From assembly GCA_949752735.1 (NCBI GenBank), contig OX457044.1:18585685-18649684 (forward strand): DNA of 64,000 bases, read 5' to 3'. The stretch comes from Lumbricus terrestris (taxonomy: Eukaryota > Annelida > Clitellata > Crassiclitellata > Lumbricidae). The translations under genes were made by a program, and so were the position numbers. The notes beneath the pieces were generated by a model, which was not told the origin of the DNA, did not search any database, and saw nothing but the letters and a program-made list of their open reading frames with translations. Shown here in pieces: positions 55,525 through 64,000 of this stretch (positions are counted from its first letter, which is position 1; each line of letters opens with the position of its first letter).

Positions 55525-56826
55525 ATTCATCATCACTAAGTCATGTTAGCAGTAGATCATTCCTCACTGTAATCACGCACTCGTGACTTTCTTTATTTTT
55601 TTTGATTTCAGTCATTTTATCTTTACGATGATATCTACACCAAACAGATTAGATTATTCAGAGTCCGTCAAATAGCTGTCTCCGCACCAGACTGTCGTAG
55701 AAATGCTGTTCGAACAAAACTAAGAGTCAAGAAAATAAAAATAAAAATAAAAAAGTACAAAATTACAAAATTACCAAAAATACAGAATAAAAATCAGATC
55801 AAAATTACGAAAAACATAGGATGTGTAGACATTTAGTTGCTTGAACTATCGCTGCTAAGCATTAACAGCAATGTAAATATAGTTGTGTGCAATTTGGTTT
55901 TACCGTCTTCTCTGGAGCACACGTACTTTCGTCTTTAATCACATTTATTCAGACCGGATCTAATTCTATTCGCGGAACTGCGCTGAACAAATCAGCTCAA
56001 TCCCGCGTTCGTAGTGTATATACGTATATAGTCTATGCTTGCATATAAGGGTTTGTCAGTTATCTTTTTGTGTAGTTCTACTGCGTTAAAAGTACCACGC
56101 ACGGGACGATAGACGGACGTTTCAGCCGCCAAACGTGCCGAACCAACCAGACGTGCGAGCCCACCGAGAGAGTCAAACGAGCTGGTCTCAGTTGCTCTAT
56201 ACGGACGACGGCACAATCTATCAACCGTCGAGGCAGCGACGCAGTCAGTACAGAGTACAATCCATCAACCGCACAGCAATCAGCTGCGCAATCCATCCAC
56301 AGGAGCAGTCAATCCATCGTCGAGTCCGTAAACGCTGCTCACAATTCAGTTGTGAGCTTCCAGTCAATCGCGCTGTTCACGATAACAGACGCGGTACCAA
56401 CCGTCGAGTCAATCCAGCCAATCCGTGTTCAATCAAGCTACCAGTAGGCTTTCATCCGATTGCCTACAGAGACAATCACAACTAGATCACCAATTTCAGT
56501 GTAAGTACATCAAACCACACTATTTCTCTTGCTAACTATCGTCCATCATTACTTATCATTGTCTTGCTATTATCGTTCTCACCGTGCTTTCAGACAATTT
56601 TCTTACTTATTTCTAGTGATAGTCCTTGCATTACATTACCGCATCGTTGAATGATATGTGTTAGCATTGCTATCGTGCCTCACTGTATATATTAGTATAG
56701 TATTGTGCACGTGACTGTGGTTGAATCAATCCGTCGGACCGTTTTTGAACGATCACCGATTGATTCTCATTTCTGTAGCGCCTTTAATTGTCGTTACTTG
56801 ATCTGACTATACATATATATCCCATC
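55525..56826 (+). other. Long leader before gag, with possible second promoter and intron
   Basis: No convincing gene. CATATAAGG near 56,042 resembles a TATA box. A donor-like CAGT|GTAAGT lies at about 56,500, and the acceptor-like TTCTCATTTCTGTAG ends at 56,778. A spliced leader exon would then end about 280 bp before the gag exon. The gag ATG at 56,827 has A at -3 and G at +4. It is also possible that the true LTR of the gag-pol element lies in this interval. Confidence 0.35.
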
Positions 56827-59091
56827 ATGGAATCGAATCGACAAGTGTTATTTGACCCTGAGAAGCTATTGATGTATACGCATGCTTATAACACACGAAG
56901 TCGTAGGCCTGCTGAACAGGACGTCTCGGAACACGAACCTGCGGACTCAAACAGAGCTCGCTCACAATCTCCTTCTTTCGTTTTGACAGACCAGGCTGCA
57001 ACTGCTCAGCCTGATACCGATTTATGTAGCACCAGAAATTATACTGGCAATGAAATCGTTGACAATGACAGTGTTGCAATGCATTTGGACAATTTTGATG
57101 TTGTTCCTGATGGAGCACCTTATCAGATCATTTCGCCACATCATGATCATCCTTTCGATCATCTTGATCATCCTGATCATTCATATCACCCCACCTCACC
57201 TGACTCACTCATCAGGGATGCAGATTCCCCACCCCTCCATCATCCTTCTGCACTGAGTAACTTCACATCCAGGCAAGACCACACACCCCCCCCTCCGTCG
57301 CACTCACCTGCCAACGCCACCCCCTACTACCCTCTCTCCCCCCAAGTCACGTCATTGCTTCCAGGCCCTTCTCGCAGACCGCCTGTCACCTCACATGAGT
57401 CACAGACATCTCCCCACCACCAAGACCCATCTCCTCACTCCATCCACCCCTCTTCAACTGCGCAATTGGCAACAACACCGACGTTCACCGACAATAAGGT
57501 GCACTCCTTCGACGGAATGGCCCTCCCTCTCATCCCTCTTCCACGATCTGCACTTGCCGATCCGACAAACACCACCCCTCCCAACAGACCACCACCCACA
57601 GATGATCCATGGACACTCCGTCCGATCCCTTCCTCCAATCCATCCAAACCCGTTATCAAACACCATCCCATGCCAACAACGCCAACTCCCCACCCACATC
57701 AACTGGTTGTTCCTGACTCATCCGTACGCTTTGCACCTAGAAACCATCCTCCCTCCGAAACAATGCGCCAACATCCTTTGCCAACTTTCCTCTCATCCCA
57801 TCCATCCTTGATCACTCATCCAGATCAGGATCCTCGTCCGATCACATCATCGCTGCCAAACTCCAATCTCTGTTTTCGTCCGATCGAGCCAAACGACCGT
57901 TATCTTATCCAGTCACCAACATTGGCGAAAACATCGACTTTATTTGCCAGTGCACCAGTTAAACCAGAACTGCCAATGGCTTCATCAATTTATATAGCGC
58001 CAATCGGAGCAGATTCATCAGGACCTGTTGCCACCACACAACCAGCTCCAAACAGGCGTCACGTAACCCGCAGTGCTCTCTTCCTGCCAGAACCATATAA
58101 TGGAGAAGACGATCCCCGAGCGTTTGCGCGCCAGTTCCTTCTATGGTCAGAGTACCATTCCATTGACTTCTATAGTGCGTTCCATGCACTGGGACTCAGC
58201 CTTAGAAGCACGGCCGCAGTCTGGCATATGAATCTTAAGAAAGAGGACTTCACATCATTGCAACAATTGCTTGATGCGCTTATATGTCGCTTTACGGTCC
58301 ACCAACAGGATTGGCAAGAGCGTGCAGAAATATGGAAGACATCTCAGTTGCAATCAGAGAAGGCAATTGACTACATTAATAGGCTTCTTGTTAAATCCCA
58401 AATCTTAAAACTGCCTGATTCAGAGACATTTCTCATTGCACTTCATGGTCTACTTCCGGGTGTGAGGAACGCAGTGTTACAACACAATGACACCACAGTT
58501 GACCAATTAATCAAGACAGCAACGCTTTACGAAGTTGCAACCAAAGACAGTACCGACGCAAATTCTGATATTCTGACTGCTTTACAAGCCATGCAGTCCC
58601 AGTTGGACAAGTTAAGCAATCACTCAGTGTCTCCTCTACGTGGACAACGTAGAGTGCAATTTGATTTACCCGCAGAAGATGCCAACTCTTCAACAACCAG
58701 TCAGCAATTTTATTTCCAGGGAGACAACAACCAGCCTCTTCCTCCTTCTTATAATCCTCCTTTTACCCCGAACTTTCAACCTCGTCAACCTCAACAACCT
58801 CGCCAGTCTAGATCCTTTGAACGCTTTCCTCGTGGTCCATCCTCATTCTCCCAGTCACGTCCACCCATGCAGCCGAGGACTTTCCAGCCACAGTCTTCGA
58901 GGCCATTTTCTCGACCACCCTTCCCACCAAACACTTATGCTCAACCAGCACCACCCAAACCATGTGGAAACTGTTTAACCCAGCATGCACCGTACCAGTG
59001 TCCAGCCTATGGTGTAGTCTGCCAGTTTTGTTGGAAGCCAAATCATGTGGCTATGGCTTGCCGATCCGCACGCCAGTCTAATGCACAATAG
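56827..59091 (+). CDS. gag: Gag of the right-hand Ty3/Gypsy element
   Basis: 754 residues from the ATG at 56,827; an upstream in-frame TTG at 56,788 is not needed. Residues 1-415 are an unusual low-complexity extension rich in Pro, His, Ser and Thr. Residues about 419-590 are the retrotransposon Gag domain (LPEPYNGEDDPRAFARQF, LLPGVRNAVL), which builds the particle. Residues about 640-710 are Arg/Pro/Gln-rich. Two knuckles close the protein: CGNCLTQHAPYQC (from 713; Cx2Cx3Hx4C, one residue short in the middle) and CQFCWKPNHVAMAC (from 732, canonical CCHC). The frame ends in UAG at 59,089, and pol continues in the same frame. Confidence 0.9.
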   Translation: MESNRQVLFDPEKLLMYTHAYNTRSRRPAEQDVSEHEPADSNRARSQSPSFVLTDQAATAQPDTDLCSTRNYTGNEIVDNDSVAMHLDNFDVVPDGAPYQIISPHHDHPFDHLDHPDHSYHPTSPDSLIRDADSPPLHHPSALSNFTSRQDHTPPPPSHSPANATPYYPLSPQVTSLLPGPSRRPPVTSHESQTSPHHQDPSPHSIHPSSTAQLATTPTFTDNKVHSFDGMALPLIPLPRSALADPTNTTPPNRPPPTDDPWTLRPIPSSNPSKPVIKHHPMPTTPTPHPHQLVVPDSSVRFAPRNHPPSETMRQHPLPTFLSSHPSLITHPDQDPRPITSSLPNSNLCFRPIEPNDRYLIQSPTLAKTSTLFASAPVKPELPMASSIYIAPIGADSSGPVATTQPAPNRRHVTRSALFLPEPYNGEDDPRAFARQFLLWSEYHSIDFYSAFHALGLSLRSTAAVWHMNLKKEDFTSLQQLLDALICRFTVHQQDWQERAEIWKTSQLQSEKAIDYINRLLVKSQILKLPDSETFLIALHGLLPGVRNAVLQHNDTTVDQLIKTATLYEVATKDSTDANSDILTALQAMQSQLDKLSNHSVSPLRGQRRVQFDLPAEDANSSTTSQQFYFQGDNNQPLPPSYNPPFTPNFQPRQPQQPRQSRSFERFPRGPSSFSQSRPPMQPRTFQPQSSRPFSRPPFPPNTYAQPAPPKPCGNCLTQHAPYQCPAYGVVCQFCWKPNHVAMACRSARQSNAQ

Positions 59092-59150
59092 GACAGAAGG
59101 CTCCCTGTTTTCCACCCTTCCCGGGAGCCGCATCGAGTTTTTAGGGGTCA
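59089..59150 (+). promoter_or_regulatory. Candidate stop-codon readthrough signal (UAG + stem-loops)
   Basis: CAA UAG GAC is followed after a 7-nt spacer (GACAGAA) by GGCTCCC (59,099-59,105) and its perfect complement GGGAGCC (59,123-59,129), with a 17-nt pyrimidine-rich loop. A second hairpin, GGGGT-CAACAT-ACCCC, follows at 59,144-59,159. Loop ACCC could also pair with downstream GGGT to form a pseudoknot. UAG, a purine-rich spacer and a structure resemble the gag-pol readthrough arrangement of gammaretroviruses. Function here is inference. Confidence 0.55.
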
Positions 59151-62100
59151 ACATACCCCGCTCTTACACACACACAGACAAATGCCATATCAATCCCAAC
59201 CAACACGGCATTCAATATCTCACACTCAAACAAATCAGTCAAACCCACAGACTCCAACATCAGTCAAACCCCCACCTTCACCCTTCATCAGACACTCCGT
59301 CTCACGCAAGCTTAATGCCCTTGGTCAAATCTCTGTTTTCATTTATAATCGACCTTTGACCTGTCTCGTGGACAGTGGTGCCGAGGTGTCGTGTGTCGAT
59401 CTGGCTGCACTAAAACGTTTGCCACCATTTTGCCAACAATATGAGCCAGTAGATTATTTAAAACTCTGGGGGGCGAACAATCAGCCATTGCATGTGCTGG
59501 GACGCATTACCCTGCCCGTCAATTTATCAGGTCTAACAATGCAGTTTTCTTTTATAGTCGTCCAAAACTTAAGTCATCCATTATTGTTAGGCCAGAACAG
59601 TCTCAAAGAATCGAATGCTATCATAAATTATGCTGATAAATCTGTGACATTTTTTGAAGACTTGGTTAAATTTGATTTAAATGTCAGAAACAGCCCTGAG
59701 GGATCACTTCTTCGTCTTGAATCGGACACTTATTTGGCGCCTAGAACCGTCAATTTAATTAAGGTTAGGATTCCAGATCGCTATGTAAATGTGCCCTGCA
59801 TCATCCAACCTTTGCCAGTTTCTCCCAACCAACGTTATCTAGTGGCAAATATTTTGGTCCACCCTACCCAGAATTATTCAGTTGTAAGCATCCTGAACCC
59901 GAATAATGACACGGTTGCCCTTTCTGGCTGCCATCCAATCGCCCTAATCGAGCCCGCTGATGCTGCATCACTGCCAAATGAAAACACAGACGAAAATGCG
60001 ACGACAGCGCCATCTATACCTGTTGCTGTGTGTACAACGACAACAACGGATAAAAGTCATCGGGTAGCGACACTCAAAGACCTTGAAATTACATTGGACG
60101 ACAGCAATCTCACGGAAGACCAGTACAATAGTTTAGTGGACCTGATCTACGAAAACAAAGATATTTTCGCCAGACACCTATCGGAACTACCAGCTGCAGG
60201 TACATCGGTTTTACGACACGAGATAATTACACACGGAAAGCCTCCTAACCAAAGACCCTACCGCCACAGTCCAGCCGCAAGGTTAGAGATAGAAACCCAG
60301 ATTAAAGAGATGATTGATAGTGGTATCATTTCACCGTCGGAAACTATATGGCAATCGCCGGTTATTCTGGTTAGTAAGAAGAATTCTACCTCAAAAAGGT
60401 TTGTCGTAGACTATCGCCAGTTAAACCAGATTACGGACAAGTCACATTATTTTTTGCCCACCCTGGAAAACGTCCTAGATGAAATGTCAGACCACCATCC
60501 TACCTTTTTCTCAGCTTTGGATTTGAAAAGCGGATTTTGGCAGATTCCATTAGACAAAGATTCACGTGAGAAGACCGGATTCACCACGACCTCTGGTAGT
60601 TACCATTTCAATCGCATGCCGTTCGGGATCTGCAACGCTTCGAATACCTATCAGCGATTGATGCATATCGTATTCAGAAATGAGCTACATAAGTTTGTGT
60701 TAGCTTACATTGATGACATACTCATATTTAGTAGCTCATTTGACAGTCATCTGAATCATCTACAGACAGTGTTTGACAAGCTGAGAACAGCTAATCTTCG
60801 TCTAATACCAAAAAAAAGTCAGTTTTGTATGAAGTCTGTAGATTTCTTGGGCCATGTGTTCTCTGCGGACGGAATCTCCGTAGACAAAAAGAAAGTGTCT
60901 CGTATTGAACAGTACCCGCCACCAGAGAACATTACCCAACTTCGGCGTTTCATCGGGTTAACCAATTACCATAGGCGTTTCGTGAAAGGTTACGCCAAAA
61001 TCGCCTCTCCTTTGAATGAACTACTACGAAAGAACGTTCAATACGTCTGGAGCGAAAAATGCCAACTAGCCTTTGACTCTCTCAAACAAGCTCTGATACA
61101 AGCGACGACCTTGACCTTTCCAGACATGAACCGACCGTTTCATTTGTCAGTTGATGCCAGTGATTCTGCAATAAGTTATTGTCTTTCCCAACCTTCCGTT
61201 TGTGGAACGCTAGAAAAACCAGTCGAGTTTGGTTCAAGGTCATTGAGTAATTCAGAAAAGAACTGGTCAATAAGTGACAAAGAAGGGTTGGCCCTGGTCG
61301 AAGGCACCAGAAAATTTAAAAACTATCTGCAAAACAATTCATTCATCATATTTAGTGATCATATAGCTTTGACTTGGCTCAAGAGCCTGAAGAATAACAA
61401 TAACTCGCGTCTATGTCGTTGGGGTTTACTACTGCAAAATTTGGACTACCAGGTCAGGTATCGACCGGGCAAAAAGAACGTCGTGGCCGATGCCCTTTCA
61501 CGCATTCCACAGGAACCAACCCCACCGTTAATGGAAGACGATGAATTCTTATCAGACAGCGTGTATTTGTCACCTGTAATTTCGACTGCCGAGTCAAGTG
61601 AAATGCCAGTGACGTCACAGGACGAACACTCTCGAGTAATCGATAATCTGTGTATTGACGCTGTAGCGCAAGATGACCTACTTAACTCTGATAGTGAAAC
61701 TGTTGAGACTGAGATAAACAATTTCGCGAGTTATAGCATATTTCAGGACATTCATTTGAATGATAAGCAAAAACATTGTGCTATATTAAAACCGCTATAC
61801 CAGTACTTAGACTCAGGGGTACTCCCCACGGATGATATTCTCGCTAGAAAATTAATACTCGAATCCGAACAGTTTATATTAACTGACGGATTATTGTGGC
61901 ATCTTTATCAGCCACGAGTCCGTGACGTTGGCTTAGCCAAATCGCTTATTAAACAGTTGGTAATTCCGCTGACATTGCGACCTGAAATTCTAGCGGCCTG
62001 TCACGATGGAATAGCCCATCCGGGCATGGAAAGGTCATTTTTAGTGTTACGCTCGCGTTTTTACTGGCATAGAATGTATTCAGACATGTGTGTTTACGTT

Positions 62101-63567
62101 CAGTCATGCGACGTTTGTCAAAGGTCAAAGCGACCCCATGCGACGACAAAAGCACCACTGCATCCTCTGCCTGTAGAGGAGGTGTTGGACAAGTTCCATG
62201 TTGACCTCGCTGGGCCTTTACCCATGTCAGCGAACGGAAATCGTTACCTTCTTATGTTTATTGAATCAGTGACGAAATTTACAGAGATATTTGCTGTTAA
62301 AGACCAATCGGCCAAGACTGTTGCAGATATACTGTGTACTCAGATGTTTCCACGTTATGGGTTTTTCCCGTATCTCGTTTCTGACCGTGGAGGTAACTTC
62401 ATCTCCTCTATTGTAGCTGAACTCTGTAAAAGATTCGGGATCAAAAGGATCCTAACGTCCAGTTTTCATCCCCAAAGTAATGCCCAGTTGGAACGATATT
62501 GGTCGACGGTATGGCAGGCATTACGTACATACTGTTTGAACCAAAAGGAATGGGAGACTTTCATTCCAGCAGTTCTGCATGCTCTCAGAGCCACACCATC
62601 CGTATCGACACAGTGGTCCCCCTCCTTTCTTTTAACTGGCAGAGAGCAGTCTCTGCCTCTTGAGAGCGCCATGTTACCACCGAAAACAGGAAAACCGAAT
62701 ACAGACGCCTACATTCGACAGTTGCTGCCACGTCTGGAAGTAGCGAGGAAAATAGCCCAAGACAACATAAAGGCAGCACAGCTACGTTACAAGAAATCTT
62801 ACGATGCAACATTACATCCCCTGTGTTTTGAACCGGGCGACTACGTGTGGCTCCATCAGCCGCACAACCCTAAGGGCGTGTGTCCTAAGCTACGACGAAA
62901 ATTTGATGGTCCGTTCTACATTGTAATGAAGGGTCCGAACGACACGTACCATCTCAGGGACGTTAAGACCAACAAACCGCATCATGCTCCGGTGCACGTG
63001 AACAGATTAAAAAGGCATGTTAACGACCGTGACATGCTCTTCGCACGATTCCAGGACCTCTCCCCTGATCCACCCTCCAGCAGTCCACCAGACGACAACA
63101 CTGCTACTTCCAGTCAAGTCCCAGACGTTAACCAATCATCACCCCCTACGTCTTCGACCACTCCAGCCGACAACGCCGATGCTTCGGATCAGCTTCCGGA
63201 TCTCGACCAATCGTCACCTTCTTCGTCCCCCAACCCCCTTGACGACTCACAAGACCCACTACGAGATGTCCTTCTCGACGACTCTGATCAACCGCCAGCG
63301 TCTCAGCAACCATCTTCGTCTGCTGACCCCGACCCTGACCCTGAACCACCTCCCAACCCGTCCTCAAACCCAGGTCCTTGGTTTGATGCAACCGAGCTTC
63401 TAGGTTGTAAAGTTAGACAAGGTAAGAGACTCTATTTAGTTAAGTGGAATGACGGTTCCAAGCCCACTTGGCAAATTGACTCTGATGTTTCTGATGCTTT
63501 AAAACATGAATTTCACATTAAACATACTTTGCTAGGCAAAAGACGAAGAAGAGTCAAATCATTGTGA
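59092..63567 (+). CDS. pol: Pol polyprotein: PR-RT-RNase H-IN-chromodomain-like
   Basis: 1,491 codons are open after the UAG; the first Met is at 59,182 (numbering below from it). The aspartic protease has DSGAEVS (D64). RT has LDLKSGF (D447) and YIDD (509-512). RNase H begins near DASDSA (about 658) and ends before ADALSRIP. Integrase has an H-H-C-C zinc site (H941, C976, C979), then D1008 (VDLAGPLP), D1068 (SDRGGNF) and E1104 (QLERY), an exact DD35E. A PKLRRKFDGPF region (about 1235) resembles the GPY/F module. A Pro/Ser/Asp-rich linker leads to residues 1403-1461, KRLYLVKWNDGSKPTW, a chromodomain-like fold. All catalytic residues are present. Expression probably needs readthrough of the gag UAG. 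Confidence 0.95.
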   Translation, partial: DRRLPVFHPSREPHRVFRGQHTPLLHTHRQMPYQSQPTRHSISHTQTNQSNPQTPTSVKPPPSPFIRHSVSRKLNALGQISVFIYNRPLTCLVDSGAEVSCVDLAALKRLPPFCQQYEPVDYLKLWGANNQPLHVLGRITLPVNLSGLTMQFSFIVVQNLSHPLLLGQNSLKESNAIINYADKSVTFFEDLVKFDLNVRNSPEGSLLRLESDTYLAPRTVNLIKVRIPDRYVNVPCIIQPLPVSPNQRYLVANILVHPTQNYSVVSILNPNNDTVALSGCHPIALIEPADAASLPNENTDENATTAPSIPVAVCTTTTTDKSHRVATLKDLEITLDDSNLTEDQYNSLVDLIYENKDIFARHLSELPAAGTSVLRHEIITHGKPPNQRPYRHSPAARLEIETQIKEMIDSGIISPSETIWQSPVILVSKKNSTSKRFVVDYRQLNQITDKSHYFLPTLENVLDEMSDHHPTFFSALDLKSGFWQIPLDKDSREKTGFTTTSGSYHFNRMPFGICNASNTYQRLMHIVFRNELHKFVLAYIDDILIFSSSFDSHLNHLQTVFDKLRTANLRLIPKKSQFCMKSVDFLGHVFSADGISVDKKKVSRIEQYPPPENITQLRRFIGLTNYHRRFVKGYAKIASPLNELLRKNVQYVWSEKCQLAFDSLKQALIQATTLTFPDMNRPFHLSVDASDSAISYCLSQPSVCGTLEKPVEFGSRSLSNSEKNWSISDKEGLALVEGTRKFKNYLQNNSFIIFSDHIALTWLKSLKNNNNSRLCRWGLLLQNLDYQVRYRPGKKNVVADALSRIPQEPTPPLMEDDEFLSDSVYLSPVISTAESSEMPVTSQDEHSRVIDNLCIDAVAQDDLLNSDSETVETEINNFASYSIFQDIHLNDKQKHCAILKPLYQYLDSGVLPTDDILARKLILESEQFILTDGLLWHLYQPRVRDVGLAKSLIKQLVIPLTLRPEILAACHDGIAHPGMERSFLVLRSRFYWHRMYSDMCVYVQSCDVCQRSKRPHATTKAPLHPLPVEEVLDKFHVDLAGPLPMSANGNRYLLMFIESVTKFTEIFAVKDQSAKTVADILCTQMFPRYGFFPYLVSDRGGNFISSIVAELCKRFGIKRILTSSFHPQSNAQLERYWSTVWQALRTYCLNQKEWETFIPAVLHALRATPSVSTQWSPSFLLTGREQSLPLESAMLPPKTGKPNTDAYIRQLLPRLEVARKIAQDNIKAAQLRYKKSYDATLHPLCFEPGDYVWLHQPHNPKGVCPKLRRKFDGPFYIVMKGPNDTYHLRDVKTNKPHHAPVHVNRLKRHVNDRDMLFARFQDLSPDPPSSSPPDDNTATSSQVPDVNQSSPPTSSTTPADNADASDQLPDLDQSSPSSSPNPLDDSQDPLRDVLLDDSDQPPASQQPSSSADPDPDPEPPPNPSSNPGPWFDATELLGCKVRQGKRLYLVKWNDGSKPTWQIDSDVSDALKHEFHIKHTLLGKRRRRVKSL

Positions 63568-64000
63568 GATGTCTTAATCGTACCATATATCCGCGCTTAT
63601 GCTTTATTTACATTTTACCTTGCAAATTATTTTCATTATTATTATTCTACTTATTACATATGGTGTGATCACACAAAAATTTTGTAGAATGTTGAATTAT
63701 TGTGGTTTTGTTGAATTAGGTTTGAGTTTGTGTGGCCACCAAACATCATTCTAGTCCGATTCTTATGAACTGCATGATTCGATGATTTTTGCAAAATTTT
63801 ATCATTTTTAATTTTCTCATTATTTTCTTTATTCAATTTTTCTCCTTTTCGTACATTAACGGCTGTACACACAGACCGAAGACAACTCACTATATCGAGT
63901 TGTTTCTGACATATCTTATTATACACTGTCTACGTTTTATGTGCATTATGGTTACAATCGTTGTAGGACATTTGAATTACAGAGAAATATGAGTCACATA
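63568..64000. other. 3' untranslated region of the element, no gene
   Basis: AT-rich, with T-runs and an (ATT)n tract at 63,632-63,650. It does not match the candidate 5' LTR at 54,683-55,115, so the 3' LTR starts beyond the window or the LTR call is wrong. Short ORFs here are not supported. Confidence 0.5.

Larger units (their letters stand above)
54683..64000 (+). mobile_element. Ty3/Gypsy retrotransposon, near-complete, runs off the window
   Basis: It contains gag and pol with all catalytic domains in the order protease-RT-RNase H-integrase-chromodomain-like tail. Gag and Pol are intact apart from the single UAG between them. It has no env-like ORF before the window end. The left boundary is uncertain (54,683 or within 55.6-56.5 kb). 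Confidence 0.85.

Noticed and set aside
62466..62812. Minus-strand ORFs within pol
   Set aside because: Antisense shadows of integrase; no independent support.

Overview
The window is animal nuclear DNA. It contains spliced genes with GT-AG introns, class A G-protein-coupled receptors (GPCRs), TATA promoters, hAT-type DNA transposons with 8-bp target-site duplications (TSDs), LINE fragments, Ty3/Gypsy LTR elements and many satellite arrays. Recurrent AGGCCTA palindromes and the divergent, locally duplicated receptors suggest a marine invertebrate deuterostome, perhaps an echinoderm. That placement is inference. No rRNA gene, intact tRNA gene, operon or CRISPR array was seen.

The layout is a compound segmental duplication followed by a retrotransposon. 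Block A (about 1.2-28.4 kb) and block C (about 35.1-54.7 kb) are direct copies. Block B (about 29.4-34.8 kb) is an inverted partial copy between them. Each block carries one copy of the same receptor gene: A on + (12,256-14,745), B on - (33,411-30,592) and C on + (43,607-46,895). Each copy has a TATA box, a 19-bp first coding exon (MDLEIN plus one base), a 1.4-2.2 kb intron and a second exon with all seven transmembrane segments. A 15-bp minisatellite ending in CAATGGTCC lies at both ends of B and near the starts of A and C.

The copies were then changed by insertions that can be ordered, because a sister copy keeps the empty site. Block A gained a 2.7-kb hAT element, a fold-back element filled with telomere-like repeats, a minus-strand LINE, and a 4.76-kb Ty3/Gypsy element (21,238-25,996) that keeps gag and protease but has lost most of reverse transcriptase, RNase H and integrase. 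Block B gained a 712-bp inverted-repeat element. Block C gained two 5'-truncated LINEs and a 1.36-kb hAT element. Short hAT-like MITEs with GC-rich ends sit in the receptor introns and elsewhere.

The right end (about 54.7-64.0 kb) holds a near-complete Ty3/Gypsy element. It has a candidate 5' LTR, an extra upstream ORF, a long leader, a 754-aa Gag and a Pol with protease, RT, RNase H, DD35E integrase and a chromodomain-like C-terminus. Gag and Pol are in the same frame, separated by one UAG followed after 7 nt by a perfect 7-bp stem-loop. This suggests stop-codon readthrough. The 3' LTR lies outside the window.

Most other open frames are by-products of satellites (30-bp, 38-bp, 46-bp, (GT)n) or antisense shadows.
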